A stretch of DNA of 64,000 bases from Cellulosimicrobium cellulans. Its GTDB lineage: Bacteria > Actinomycetota > Actinomycetes > Actinomycetales > Cellulomonadaceae. The position numbers and the translations under genes are program-made. Positions 26,401 through 34,633 of the stretch are shown piece by piece. The notes beneath the pieces were generated by a model, which saw only the letters and a list, made by a program, of their open reading frames with translations, was not told the origin of the DNA and did no database searches. The stretch is from the NCBI RefSeq assembly GCF_007679345.1, contig NZ_VEGH01000002.1:248001-312000 (forward strand), given 5' to 3'. How positions within the stretch are numbered: the stretch's first letter is position 1; each line of letters begins with the position of its first letter.

Positions 26401-27936
26401 CAGCCGGGCACCGACGCGGACGGCGTCACCGTGCACGTCCCGCTCGTCGCGCTGGCCCGGGTCCGTCCGGAGGGCTTCGACTGGATGGTCCCGGGGCTCC
26501 GCGAGGAGCTGGTCACCGCGACGATCCGCGCGCTGCCGAAGCCGGTCCGGGTGCAGCTCGTGCCCGCACCGGACGTCGCGCGCGACGTGGTCGGGTGGCT
26601 CGACGCGCACACCGCCTCCTGGGAGGACACCGTGCGGGCGGCGGACGCCGCGCCGTCGTACGAGACCGCCTTCGGGCAGGCCGTCCGGGCGCTCCGCGAC
26701 GTCGTCGTGCCCGACGGCGCGATCGACCTCGACCGGCTGCCGCCGCACCTGCGGATGACGTTCCGGGTGTCGGACGACCGCGGCCGCGTGCTCGACGAGG
26801 GCAAGGACCTCGCGGTGCTGCAGCGCAAGCTCGCCGCCCGCACCCAGGACGCGGTGAGCACCGCCGTCAGGACCGCGGTGCGGGACGCGATGGTGGACGC
26901 GCGGGCGCGCTCGGGCGCGGCGGACGGCGACGGCGGCCCTGCCCCGGCGGCCCCCCGCGGCGGGTCGGCCGCCGTCCCCGGTCCCGGGGCCCGGGCCGCG
27001 ACGCCCGCGCTGCCCGGCTTCGACGGCGCCGACCTCGACACCTGGCCCGCCGACCTGCCCGGCGGAGCGCTGCCGGAGCGCGTGGAGACGCAGGACGCGA
27101 GCGGGCTGACGGTGCGCGGCTACCCGGCGCTCGTCGAGCACGGCTCCGGGCCGGCGGCGACCGTCCGGGTCGAGGTGCTGGCCGACGCGGGCGACCAGGC
27201 CGTCCGGCACCGCCGCGGCCTGCGCCGGCTGCTGGTCCGCGACGTCGGGCTCGCCGCGGGCCGGATCACCTCGCGGTGGTCGGGCACCCAGGCGCTCACG
27301 CTCGCGGCCAGCCCGTACCCGAGCACCGAGGCGCTGGTCGCCGACGTGCAGCTCGCCGCCGTCGACCGGCTGCTGACCGAGCACCTCGCCGGTCGCCCGG
27401 CGACGGCCGTCCGGTCCGCCGACGCGTACGCCGCGGCGCGCGGGTTCGTCCGCGACCGCCTCGAGGACGCCGTGCACCGCGTGGTGCAGGACCTCGTCGC
27501 CGTGCTCGCCGCGGCGCGGGACCTCGACGGCGCCGTCCGCGGCACCCGGTCGCTCGCCCTGCTCGGCACGGTCCGCGACGTCCAGGAGCAGGCCGAGCGC
27601 CTCGTGCACGACGGGTTCGTCTCCGACACCGGCGCGGACCGGCTGCCGCACCTGGCGCGCTACCTGCGCGCCGCGGCGTACCGGCTCGACAAGGCGGCGG
27701 CCAACCCGGCGCGCGACGAGCAGCTCGCCTGGCAGGTCCGGGACCTGGAGCAGCTGCTCGGGCAGACCCGCGCGCGGGTGACGAGCCGGACCCTCGTGCC
27801 CGCCGACCTGGCGGCGCTCGACGACGCGCGGTGGCTGCTGGAGGAGCTCCGCGTGAGCCTGTTCGCCCAGCAGCTCGGCACCCCGGTCCCGGTCAGCGAG
27901 AAGCGCATCCGCAAGGCCCTGGCGGCGCTGGCCTGA
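23470..27936 (+). CDS. hrpA: ATP-dependent RNA helicase HrpA
   Basis: A 1488-residue DEAH-box helicase. After an Arg/Gly/Pro-rich, RNA-binding-like N-terminal extension (about 1-75) come motif I GETGSGKTTQ (about 114-123), TQPRRIAA (Ia), DEAH (near 211), SAT (III), then TNVAETSLTVPGI (V) and QRSGRCGR (VI). The HA2 and OB-fold regions follow, then a C-terminal DUF3418 typical of HrpA. It is a ribosome- and mRNA-associated helicase, implicated in resolving stalled ribosomes in E. coli. The ATG at 23470 lacks a clear Shine-Dalgarno. Insertions at about 295-320 and 1150-1185 are low-complexity. Confidence 0.92.
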   Translation: MTAADPTSPAPAPRPASGDGGDAAPGRPRRRRGGRGRRPAGDGRAPEQRGPDQRAQDPRRGREARARRLTALADARRAVVLPPVVYPEQLPVSARRREIADAIRDHQVVIVAGETGSGKTTQLPKIALELGRGRDGQIGHTQPRRIAARTVAERIAEELGTTIGELVGYQVRFTDESSDRTLVKVMTDGILLAQIQRDPELRAYDTLIIDEAHERSLNIDFILGYLAQLLPRRPDLKVVITSATIDSARFAAHFAGPADAEHPDGVPAPVVEVTGRTYPVEIRYRPLSPDRPTDDPDDLDADDVRPRAGSRGAASKGAKTPPPAEDRDLMSAICEAVDELAAEGPGDVLVFLSGEREIRDAEEALRGHLGVRVQDARRPDAVELLPLYGRLSAAEQHRVFQPHGTRRVVLATNVAETSLTVPGIRYVVDPGTARISRYSKATKVQRLPIEPISQASANQRSGRCGRVADGIAIRLYSEDDFGSRPRFTEPEILRTSLASVILQMISVGVATGPDDVASFPFVDPPDTRAVRDGVQLLTELGALETGPSGTRLTDTGRALAQLPMDPRLARMIVEGGRRGVAREVMIVAAALSIQDPRERPVEQRAQADQLHARFADPTSDFLAYLNLWQYVRDAQRDLSGSAFRRLCRSEYLNYLRLREWQDVVTQLKELAKPLGITMNPPRRTDRDLSEERDPATEGRGAHRLEWDADRVHVALLSGLLSQIGMQEASDLSGASAPRGKGRSDGGRTPDRRGRNEYLGARGAKFAIFPGSGLAKKLPAWVMAGELVETSRLWARDAARIQPEWAEDLAGHLVKRSYSEPSWSSKQGAAMALERVMLYGVPIVTGRRVLFGKVDAEHARELFIRHALVEGDWTTHHAFFAENRRLLREAEDLEARSRRRGLVVDDDALFDFYDERIPDDVVSARHFDQWWKGARRSDPDLLTFTRELLVTDEGGVDESSFPSTWPQGDLALPLTYQFQPGTDADGVTVHVPLVALARVRPEGFDWMVPGLREELVTATIRALPKPVRVQLVPAPDVARDVVGWLDAHTASWEDTVRAADAAPSYETAFGQAVRALRDVVVPDGAIDLDRLPPHLRMTFRVSDDRGRVLDEGKDLAVLQRKLAARTQDAVSTAVRTAVRDAMVDARARSGAADGDGGPAPAAPRGGSAAVPGPGARAATPALPGFDGADLDTWPADLPGGALPERVETQDASGLTVRGYPALVEHGSGPAATVRVEVLADAGDQAVRHRRGLRRLLVRDVGLAAGRITSRWSGTQALTLAASPYPSTEALVADVQLAAVDRLLTEHLAGRPATAVRSADAYAAARGFVRDRLEDAVHRVVQDLVAVLAAARDLDGAVRGTRSLALLGTVRDVQEQAERLVHDGFVSDTGADRLPHLARYLRAAAYRLDKAAANPARDEQLAWQVRDLEQLLGQTRARVTSRTLVPADLAALDDARWLLEELRVSLFAQQLGTPVPVSEKRIRKALAALA

Positions 27937-27988
27937 GCCCGGCGGTCCGGCGGGCCTGCGGCCCGGTCTCCCTCACCCGGCCAGCACG

Positions 27989-28006
27989 CGCCGCACGGGT
28001 GCGGCG
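27989..28006. terminator. Short hairpin between converging hrpA and MFS genes
   Basis: CGCCGCA (27989-27995) and TGCGGCG (28000-28006) form a 7-bp stem with a 4-base loop in the gap between two converging genes. Weak; no T-tract. Confidence 0.35.
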
Positions 28007-28016
28007 TGAGGCAGGG

Positions 28017-29405
28017 TCAGTCCGCGTGCGAGGACCTCGCGTAGTCCTGGTCCTTCGTCTCCTTCGAGAGGACCAGCGCGAGCAGGGTCAGCACGCCCAT
28101 CGCCGACAGGTACACGCCGACGAGCCAGGTGCTGCCGTCGGCGGCGGCCCACAGGGCGAGCGCCACGATCGGGGCCAGCGCGGCGCCGAGGATCGACGAC
28201 ACGTTGTAGGCGACCGCGGAGCCGGTGTAGCGGACGTTCGTCGGGAACAGCTCGGGCAGCAGCGCGCCCATCGGGCCGAACGTCGCGCCCATGAGCAGGA
28301 ACCCGAGCACCAGGAACGCCTGGGTCAGCGCGCCGGTGAACACGAGGTCGTCCCGCACGGTGAGGAACAGCGGGAACGAGAACCCGAACACGATGATCGC
28401 CGACGTGACCCCGATGAGCAGGCGCCGACGCCCCAGCCGGTCGGCCAGCGGGCCGGACAGCATCGTGAAGATCCCGAAGAACAGCACGCCGATGATCTGC
28501 ATGAGCACGAAGTGCACGTACGGGATGCCCAGGCCGCCGGGCTCGCCGTCCTCCGGCGCGACGGCGCGGGTGCCGTAGGTGAGCGTGAAGTTCGTCATCA
28601 GGTAGAACAGCACGTAGGTCGCCAGCATGATGAACGTGCCGAGCAGGGTCTCGCGCCAGTGGAACCTGAGCGTCGTGCCGAGCGGCACCTTGGTGATGGT
28701 GCCCTTCTTCTCGGCCTGGGTGAACGCCTCGGACTCGACGAGCTTGAGCCGCACCCACAGGCCGATGATCACCATCACGGCGGAGAACAGGAACGGCACG
28801 CGCCAGCCCCAGGACATGAACGCGTCCGAGCCCTGGCCGAGGACGCCGTTGATGACGAGGAAGATCCCGTTGGCGATGATGAAGCCGAGCGGGGCGCCGA
28901 GCTGCGGGAACGTGCCGTACCAGGCGCGCTTCCCGGCCGGGGCGTTCTCGGTGGCGACCAGCGCGGCGCCCGACCACTCGCCACCGAGGGCGAAGCCCTG
29001 CGCGAGCCGCAGCACCAGCAGCGCGACCGTGGCGCCGACGCCGATGTGGCCGAACGTCGGCAGCAGGCCGATGAGGAACGTCGCGACACCCATGGTGAGC
29101 AGCGAGTAGACCAGCGTGGTCTTGCGGCCGCGGCGGTCGCCGAGGTGGCCGAAGAAGACCGCGCCGATCGGGCGGGCCACCATCGCGGCGCCGAACACCG
29201 CGAACGACGCGAGCAGCGCCGTGGTGTCGTTCCCGGTCGGGAAGAACAGCTTCGGGAACACGAGGACGGCGGCCGTCGCGTACACGTAGAAGTCGTAGAA
29301 CTCGATGGTGGTGCCCACGAGGCTCGCCGCGATGACACGGGACGGCGAGTTGAGCGGCCGGGACGCGGCCGGCGGCGTGGTGGTGGGCACGGTGGTGGCT
29401 GACAT
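28017..29405 (-). CDS. MHS-family MFS transporter
   Basis: A 462-residue, 12-helix transporter. GTTIEFYDFYVYATAAVLVFPKLFFP at the first helix, motif A GHLGDRRGRK near 90 and FALGGEWSGAALVATENAP in helix 4-5 are signatures of the metabolite:H+ symporter (MHS) group, whose members carry shikimate, proline/betaine, ketoglutarate or citrate. The substrate cannot be told from sequence. GAGGAG sits 6 bases before the ATG. It stands alone, converging on hrpA and divergent from tag. Confidence 0.88.
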   Translation of the reverse strand: MSATTVPTTTPPAASRPLNSPSRVIAASLVGTTIEFYDFYVYATAAVLVFPKLFFPTGNDTTALLASFAVFGAAMVARPIGAVFFGHLGDRRGRKTTLVYSLLTMGVATFLIGLLPTFGHIGVGATVALLVLRLAQGFALGGEWSGAALVATENAPAGKRAWYGTFPQLGAPLGFIIANGIFLVINGVLGQGSDAFMSWGWRVPFLFSAVMVIIGLWVRLKLVESEAFTQAEKKGTITKVPLGTTLRFHWRETLLGTFIMLATYVLFYLMTNFTLTYGTRAVAPEDGEPGGLGIPYVHFVLMQIIGVLFFGIFTMLSGPLADRLGRRRLLIGVTSAIIVFGFSFPLFLTVRDDLVFTGALTQAFLVLGFLLMGATFGPMGALLPELFPTNVRYTGSAVAYNVSSILGAALAPIVALALWAAADGSTWLVGVYLSAMGVLTLLALVLSKETKDQDYARSSHAD

Positions 29406-29644
29406 GCGGGGCTCCTCGACGATCCGGGTGGCGCGGACCACCGGCGGTCGTCGGGGGTCGGCTCCAGGGTCGGCTCGGACGGGTCGGTGCTCCAGCGCCC
29501 GGCCGACCTTACGCCGTCTCACAGGTCAGACAAGTCGCGACCGGATGATGGACACCTCGACCGCTGTCGTCCCCAGCCGGGCGGGGCGGTGCGGGTTGTG
29601 GAGGACGGCCGCCGCGTGTCGGACACCTGCGGCAGAGTGGCGGC

Positions 29645-30238
29645 ATGACGAGCAGCGACGCCCCCGCAGACCGCCGCCGGTGCTTCGGCGACGGCGACCC
29701 GCTCTACGAGCGGTACCACGACGAGGAGTGGGGTCGCCCCGTGCACGGCGAGCGGGAGCTGTACGAGCGGCTGACCCTGGAGGCGTTCCAGTCGGGCCTG
29801 GCCTGGATCACGATCCTGCGCCGCCGGGAGGGCTTCCGCGCGGCGTTCGACGGGTTCGACCCGGCCGTGGTCGCGGGGTACGACGACCACGACGTCGAGC
29901 GGCTCATGGCCGACACCGGGATCATCCGCAACCGGGCCAAGATCACGGCCGCCGTCGCCAACGCGCGCGCCCTGCTCGACCTGCACGGGCGCGGTCTCAG
30001 CCTCGACGAGGTGTTCTGGTCGGCGGCGCCGGTCGCGGCGGAGCCCCGGCCGCGACCGCGCACGTTCGCCGAGGTGCCGGCGGCCACGCCGGAGTCGGCC
30101 GCCCTGGCCAAGGAGCTGAAGCGGCTCGGCTTCCGGTTCGTCGGGCCGACGACCGCGTACGCGGCGATGCAGGCCTGCGGCGTGGTCGACGACCACCTCG
30201 CGGGCTGCCCGGTCGTCCTGGACCGCGCCGCGGGGTGA
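29645..30238 (+). CDS. tag: DNA-3-methyladenine glycosylase I
   Basis: A 197-residue base-excision glycosylase that removes 3-methyladenine from alkylated DNA. RRCFGDGDPLYERYHDEEWGRPVH at the N-terminus, ERLTLEAFQSGLAWITILRRRE with the catalytic Glu near 46, and the C-terminal FRFVGPTTAYAAMQACGVVDDHLAGC are diagnostic. Its four zinc ligands appear as Cys13, His25 and the C-terminal His-x3-Cys (DHLAGC). No Ada or AlkA neighbour. The ATG has a weak GCAGAGTGG ahead of it. Confidence 0.93.
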   Translation: MTSSDAPADRRRCFGDGDPLYERYHDEEWGRPVHGERELYERLTLEAFQSGLAWITILRRREGFRAAFDGFDPAVVAGYDDHDVERLMADTGIIRNRAKITAAVANARALLDLHGRGLSLDEVFWSAAPVAAEPRPRPRTFAEVPAATPESAALAKELKRLGFRFVGPTTAYAAMQACGVVDDHLAGCPVVLDRAAG

Positions 30239-30333
30239 CCGGTGATCGGGAGAAGCCTGGGCGCCCGGACCCGACGCACAGGTCGTCTAGGTCGATGTTG
30301 CCTTGAGTGTCTAGGCTGGGCCGGACTACGCTC

Positions 30334-30543
30334 GTGAAGCGGACGGCAGTGCTCCGGCGCCTGCGACGGGCGGCCCGCGACGCGGGCGTGTCCTACGAGG
30401 TCGTCGAGCTGACGAACCACACCGGCGTCGTCGTCGGCGGGGTGCGCTCCACGCTCGGGCGGCACACGGAGATCGACGACGTCACGGTGCGGAAGTTCTT
30501 CGACCAGTACGCGGCGGTGCTCGGGAAGGGGTGGTGGCGGTGA
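30334..30543 (+). CDS. hicA: HicA-like mRNA interferase toxin
   Basis: A 69-residue basic protein: VKRTAVLRRLRRAARDAGVSYEV, then VELTNHTGVVVGG with the single candidate catalytic His, then GRHTEIDDVTVRKFFDQYAAVLG. The fold pattern (helix, short hairpin with His, helix) is that of HicA double-stranded-RNA-binding-like toxins. The GTG at 30334 is preferred to an upstream GTG because homology starts there. It overlaps the next gene by 4 bases (GTGA), toxin first. Direct repeats GTCTAGG at 30285 and 30309 lie just upstream and could be the operator. Confidence 0.65.
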   Translation: MKRTAVLRRLRRAARDAGVSYEVVELTNHTGVVVGGVRSTLGRHTEIDDVTVRKFFDQYAAVLGKGWWR

Positions 30544-30917
30544 CGCGGTACACGGTGACGGCCGAGCGCGGCCGGCGTTGGTGGGTGCTCCAGTGCGTCG
30601 AGCATCCCGGCGCCATCTCCGAGGTGGCCCGGCTCGACCAGGCCCGGGACGCCATGCGCGAGGTGATCGCGTTCGTCGCGCAGGTCGATCCCGTCGAGGT
30701 GGAGATCGACCTGCGGCCCACGGTCCCGGACGAGGTGGGCGCGCACGTGCGGACGGCGGCGCGCCTGCGCGAGGAGGCGCACCGCGCCAACCGGGAGGCC
30801 GCAGCGGAGTCACGCGCGGCGGCGCGGGTCCTGCGTGAGGCCGGGCTCTCCGTCCGCGACGTCGGGACGGTCCTCGGCGTCTCGCACCAGAGGGCTCACC
30901 AGCTGCTCACCCGCTGA
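30540..30917 (+). CDS. hicB: HicB-like antitoxin with HTH tail
   Basis: A 125-residue protein. The N-terminal part YTVTAERGRRWWVLQCVEHPGAISEVARLDQARDAMREVIAFVA has the beta-alpha pattern of the HicB degraded-RNase-H fold; a charged helical linker (75-100) leads to a C-terminal helix-turn-helix, VREAGLSVRDVGTVLGVSHQRAHQLL-like, which would bind the operon's own promoter. It is coupled to the toxin by GTGA overlap. The pair is compact, about 580 bases, and convergent with the SMP-30 gene. Confidence 0.65.
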   Translation: MTRYTVTAERGRRWWVLQCVEHPGAISEVARLDQARDAMREVIAFVAQVDPVEVEIDLRPTVPDEVGAHVRTAARLREEAHRANREAAAESRAAARVLREAGLSVRDVGTVLGVSHQRAHQLLTR

Positions 30918-30919
30918 GC

Positions 30920-31879
30920 TCAGCCGCGGAGCCCGGGCACCGCGCCCTCCCCGAACGCCCGCACCGGCAGCCCGTCGACCGCCACGTCCACCCCGAGCAC
31001 GGCCCCCGCCAGCGGGTCCCCGTCCGCGTGCGCGGTCGTCACGTACGCCCGCCCGGACCCGGGCGCCCCGAACCCCAGGCAGGTGACCTGCGCCGTCGGC
31101 ACCCGCACCGCGCCGAGCGGGCTGCCGTCCGGCGCGAACCGCAGGACCGCGCCGCCGCCGTACAGCGCCACCCACAGGCAGCCGTCGGCGTCCACGGTCG
31201 TGCCGTCCGGCTGCGGGCCGGAGGGATCGAAGGACAGGAACGCCTCCGGCGCCCCCGCGCTGCCCGTCGCCTGGTCGTACGGCGCCCGGTACACGGTCCA
31301 GGTGCCGGTGTCGGTCAGGTAGAGCGTCGCCCCGTCCGGGCTCCACTGGACGCCGTTGCCGCAGCCGACCCCGGTGACGGCCGCGGTCACCTCCAGGGCG
31401 CGGCCGCCCTCGCCGCCCGCCACCACGCGGTACACGGTGCCGTCGCCGACCGAGCCGTCGCGCGGCATGGTCGCGACCCACAGCCGGCCGGCCGCGTCGC
31501 AGGCGCCGTCGTTGAACCGGTACCCGGCGGGCATCCCCTCCGGCCGGGTGAGCGGGCCGAGCGTCGTCCCGTCGTGCAGCCCGAGACCGTCCGCGGTCGC
31601 GAGCAGCAGCCCGCCCCGCGCCGCGGGCCACGCGAGCGAGACCGGCGACGGGAGGCTGGTCACGGCGTCCCGCGCGTGGTCGCCGTCGGCCCACCGGTGC
31701 ACGCTGCACGCGTCGATGTCCACCCACACGACGGAGCCGTCGCGGGCGTCGTGCACCGGCCGCTCGCCGAGGCGGGCCCGGACCTCACCGAGGACGACCC
31801 CCTCCGGCGCGTCCGGCGGGATCAGGTCACGGGTGTCGATGCGGCGGTCGGGCAGCGGGACGGTGCGCAGGTCGGTCAC
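30920..31879 (-). CDS. SMP-30/gluconolactonase family lactonase
   Basis: A 319-residue six-bladed beta-propeller of the SMP-30/LRE family. The metal-ligand regions are visible: GERPVHDARDGSVVWVDI with the first-blade Glu, RFNDGACDAAGRLWVATM with the Asn-Asp, GNGVQWSPDGATLYLTDT with Asn, and PDGTTVDADGCLWVALYGGG with the Asp. It opens a sugar lactone to the free sugar acid. It is the last gene of the 13-gene catabolic operon, 37 bases after the DapA-like aldolase, and supplies the lactonase step between a dehydrogenase and the IlvD/Edd dehydratase. Confidence 0.87.
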   Translation of the reverse strand: MTDLRTVPLPDRRIDTRDLIPPDAPEGVVLGEVRARLGERPVHDARDGSVVWVDIDACSVHRWADGDHARDAVTSLPSPVSLAWPAARGGLLLATADGLGLHDGTTLGPLTRPEGMPAGYRFNDGACDAAGRLWVATMPRDGSVGDGTVYRVVAGGEGGRALEVTAAVTGVGCGNGVQWSPDGATLYLTDTGTWTVYRAPYDQATGSAGAPEAFLSFDPSGPQPDGTTVDADGCLWVALYGGGAVLRFAPDGSPLGAVRVPTAQVTCLGFGAPGSGRAYVTTAHADGDPLAGAVLGVDVAVDGLPVRAFGEGAVPGLRG

Positions 31880-31916
31880 CCCCGGCAGCCTCGCACGGCC
31901 GCGCCCGGTGCGCGCG

Positions 31917-32840
31917 TCACGCGGCCCGGGCCGAGAGGGTGCGGGCGCGCAGCAGGTCGAACAGCCGGTCGACCTCGTCGCGGGTCTCGCGGTCGAGCAC
32001 GAAGCCGTGCGGCGCGCGCGCGTCGGTGCGCTCGAGCACGCCCTGCCGGACCAGCAGGTGCTTCTCGACGGCCACGAACACGTCGATCGAGGTCTGCAGC
32101 GCGACGAGGGCGGACAGCGGCCCGCTGATCTCGTACGCGGTGTCCCACCGCCCGGCCTCGACGAGCTCCCAGAGCCGCACGATGGCCCAGGTCACCTCCG
32201 CGCCCGGCATGGTCCCGACGACGCCGCGCCGGTAGGAGTCGACCAGCGCGGCGCCGCCGGTGCCCTCGAAGACGCGGGCGCGCCCGCCGGTCGCCTCGCG
32301 CAGCTGGGTGAGGCGCTGGCCGATCGGGGCCGCCTCCGGCTTGAAGTACACCCGCTCGCCGTACCGGTCGAGCAGCCGCATCTGCAGGTCGATGGACAGG
32401 GACCGGCCCACGTACCCGGACGCGTCCTGGACGACCACGCCCAGACCGGTGGCCTCGACGATCGCGGAGTAGTAGCCGAACAGGGCGTCGTCCTCGAGCT
32501 GCACCGTGATCGGCGGGATCGCCATGACGGCGTCGGCGCCGACTGCCTCGGCGTGCCGCGCGGCCTCGACCGCGCCGAACGTGGACTCGGCGCCGCAGCT
32601 CACGACGGCCAGGGCGCCGCGGGCGCGCGCCTGCTCGGCGACCACCTCCGCGAGCCGGGCGCACTCGGTCGAGGTCATGCGCAGGATCTCGCTGACCATG
32701 CCGGTGGTGACGCCGTGGGCGCCCTGGTCGACGACCCAGTCGACCTCGCGGCGCAGCGCGGCCTCGTCGATCGTCCCGTCGGCGGTGAAGGGGGTCTGGA
32801 CGACCGGCAGGACGCCGGCCAGGGGCCGCGGTGCGGACAT
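31917..32840 (-). CDS. DapA-like aldolase/dehydratase
   Basis: A 307-residue class I aldolase of the dihydrodipicolinate synthase/N-acetylneuraminate lyase superfamily. The Schiff-base Lys is in ERVYFKPEAAP near 170 and the relay Tyr in QDASGYVG near 142. The usual GTTGE loop is replaced by TTGMVSEI, so this is not a true DapA and more likely acts on a 2-keto-3-deoxy sugar acid. Its place in the operon next to a dehydratase fits that reading. GAGGAGA sits 6 bases before the ATG. Confidence 0.82.
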   Translation of the reverse strand: MSAPRPLAGVLPVVQTPFTADGTIDEAALRREVDWVVDQGAHGVTTGMVSEILRMTSTECARLAEVVAEQARARGALAVVSCGAESTFGAVEAARHAEAVGADAVMAIPPITVQLEDDALFGYYSAIVEATGLGVVVQDASGYVGRSLSIDLQMRLLDRYGERVYFKPEAAPIGQRLTQLREATGGRARVFEGTGGAALVDSYRRGVVGTMPGAEVTWAIVRLWELVEAGRWDTAYEISGPLSALVALQTSIDVFVAVEKHLLVRQGVLERTDARAPHGFVLDRETRDEVDRLFDLLRARTLSARAA

Positions 32841-32893
32841 CGGGTCTCCTCGGTGAGTGGGTCGTGCGGTCGGGTGGGGGTCGCGGGGCGCGG

Positions 32894-34633
32894 TCACGAG
32901 CGGCCCACGACGGGTTCGACGAAGGTGCGGTGCGCCGGGGTGGGCGCGGTCAGGAAGTCCAGGTCGGCGCCGCGGTCGGCCTGCAGCACGTGGTCGGCGT
33001 ACAGGCGGGGCCAGCCGCGCAGGTGCCGCGCCCCGGCCCGCGGGCCCGCCTCCCCGCGCGCGGAACGCCGGCGTGCCAGCTCCGCCTCCGGCACGAGCAG
33101 GTCGAGGCGCCGCGCCGGGACGTCGAGCCGGACGCGGTCACCGTCCTCGACGAGCCCGAGCGGGCCGCCCACGGCCGCCTCGGGGGCGACGTGCAGCACC
33201 ACCGTGCCGAACGACGTGCCGCTCATCCGGCCGTCGCTGACGCGCACCATGTCGCGGACGCCGCTCTCCACGAGGCGCTGCGGGATCGGCGCCATGCCCC
33301 ACTCGGGCATGCCGGGCACCCCGACGGGGCCGCAACCGCGGACGACGAGCACGTCGCCGGGGTCGACGTCGAGCGCGGGGTCGTCGAGCCGGGTCCGCAT
33401 GTCGTCGTAGGAGTCGAAGACCACGGCCCGCCCGGTGTGCGCGAGCAGGTCCGGGCTCGCGGCGGCGACCTTGATCACGGCGCCGGACGGGGCGAGCGTG
33501 CCGGAGACGGCCGCGAGGGTGGGGGCCGGCAGCACGGGGTCGGCGAGCGTCCGCACCAGCGAGCCGTCCGCCCCCGGCGCGGGGTGGCCCGGCAGGACGT
33601 CGCGCCACGCGCGCCCGTCGCCGGCCACGGCGTCCAGGTCGACCAGGCCCCCGGCGCCCAGCGCGGCGAGCACCGTCGGCAGCCCGCCGTCGCGGCGCAG
33701 CCGGTGCACCAGGCCCGACCCGCACGGCTCGACGTCCGCGAGCAGCGGCACGTCCCGCCACAGGGCGTCGAACCGGTCGAGGGACGCGTCGAGCCCCAGC
33801 CGCCCGGCCACCGCGGCCAGGTGGATGACGGCGTTCGTGGAGCCCCCCACGGCGGCGAGCACCCGCGCCGCGGTGTCCAGCGCCGCCTGGGTCAGCCGGG
33901 CCGACGGGCGCTCGTCGGCCCGCACCATGGCGACGAGCCGCTCGCCCGTCGCGCGGGCCGCCGCCTCGATGTCGGGGCCCACGGCGTCGAGCAGGGCGGT
34001 CCCCGGCAGGGCCATGCCCATCGCCTCGGTCAGCATCGCGAGCGTCGACGCGGTGCCCATGACGTTGCAGGCGCCGGGGCCGGCGCACGCCAGGCACTGC
34101 TCCAGGCCGCGCCAGCCGGCGTCGTCGAGCACCCCGGCGCGCCGGTCGTCGAGCGCGCGCCACAGGTCGGTGCCCGCGCCGAGGGCCCGGCCGCGGAACT
34201 CCGGCGCCGAGCGCGCACCGCCGAGCAGCAGCAGGGCGGGCACGTCCGCGCTGGCGGCGGCCATGAGCGCGGCGGGGACGGTCTTGTCGCAGTTGGCGAG
34301 GTGCACGACGCCGTCGAGCGGGTACGCGCGGACGGTCTCCTCGAGCTCCATCGCGACCAGGTTCCGGTAGAGCATCGCGGACGGCTTCATCAGGTCCTCG
34401 CCCAACGACATCACGGGGAACCGGACCGGGACGCCGCCGGCCGCGCGGACCCCGGCGGCGACGTGCCCGGCGAGCGCGGTGAAACCGGCGTTGCACGGGT
34501 TGAGGTCGGAGGCGGTGTCCGCGATGCCGATCACGGGGCGGCCGGCGTCCTCGGGCCCCAGCCGCAGGGCCACGCGGTGCAGCACCGCCACCTCGTCGTC
34601 CCCGGCGAACCAGCCGGCGCTGCGCAGCGTCAC
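32894..34633 (-). CDS. IlvD/Edd-family sugar-acid dehydratase
   Basis: A 579-residue dehydratase. The three iron-sulfur Cys regions are in DLNPCNAGF (near 46), ANCDKTVPA (near 115) and CAGPGACNVMGTASTLAML (near 185), and GRMSGTSFGTVVLHVAPEAA near 480 is a family signature. It probably removes water from a C5 or C6 aldonate to give a 2-keto-3-deoxy acid. Length and motifs fit either dihydroxyacid or sugar-acid dehydratases, but the operon argues for the latter. The GTG start overlaps the SDR stop as GTGA. Confidence 0.85.
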   Translation of the reverse strand: MTLRSAGWFAGDDEVAVLHRVALRLGPEDAGRPVIGIADTASDLNPCNAGFTALAGHVAAGVRAAGGVPVRFPVMSLGEDLMKPSAMLYRNLVAMELEETVRAYPLDGVVHLANCDKTVPAALMAAASADVPALLLLGGARSAPEFRGRALGAGTDLWRALDDRRAGVLDDAGWRGLEQCLACAGPGACNVMGTASTLAMLTEAMGMALPGTALLDAVGPDIEAAARATGERLVAMVRADERPSARLTQAALDTAARVLAAVGGSTNAVIHLAAVAGRLGLDASLDRFDALWRDVPLLADVEPCGSGLVHRLRRDGGLPTVLAALGAGGLVDLDAVAGDGRAWRDVLPGHPAPGADGSLVRTLADPVLPAPTLAAVSGTLAPSGAVIKVAAASPDLLAHTGRAVVFDSYDDMRTRLDDPALDVDPGDVLVVRGCGPVGVPGMPEWGMAPIPQRLVESGVRDMVRVSDGRMSGTSFGTVVLHVAPEAAVGGPLGLVEDGDRVRLDVPARRLDLLVPEAELARRRSARGEAGPRAGARHLRGWPRLYADHVLQADRGADLDFLTAPTPAHRTFVEPVVGRS

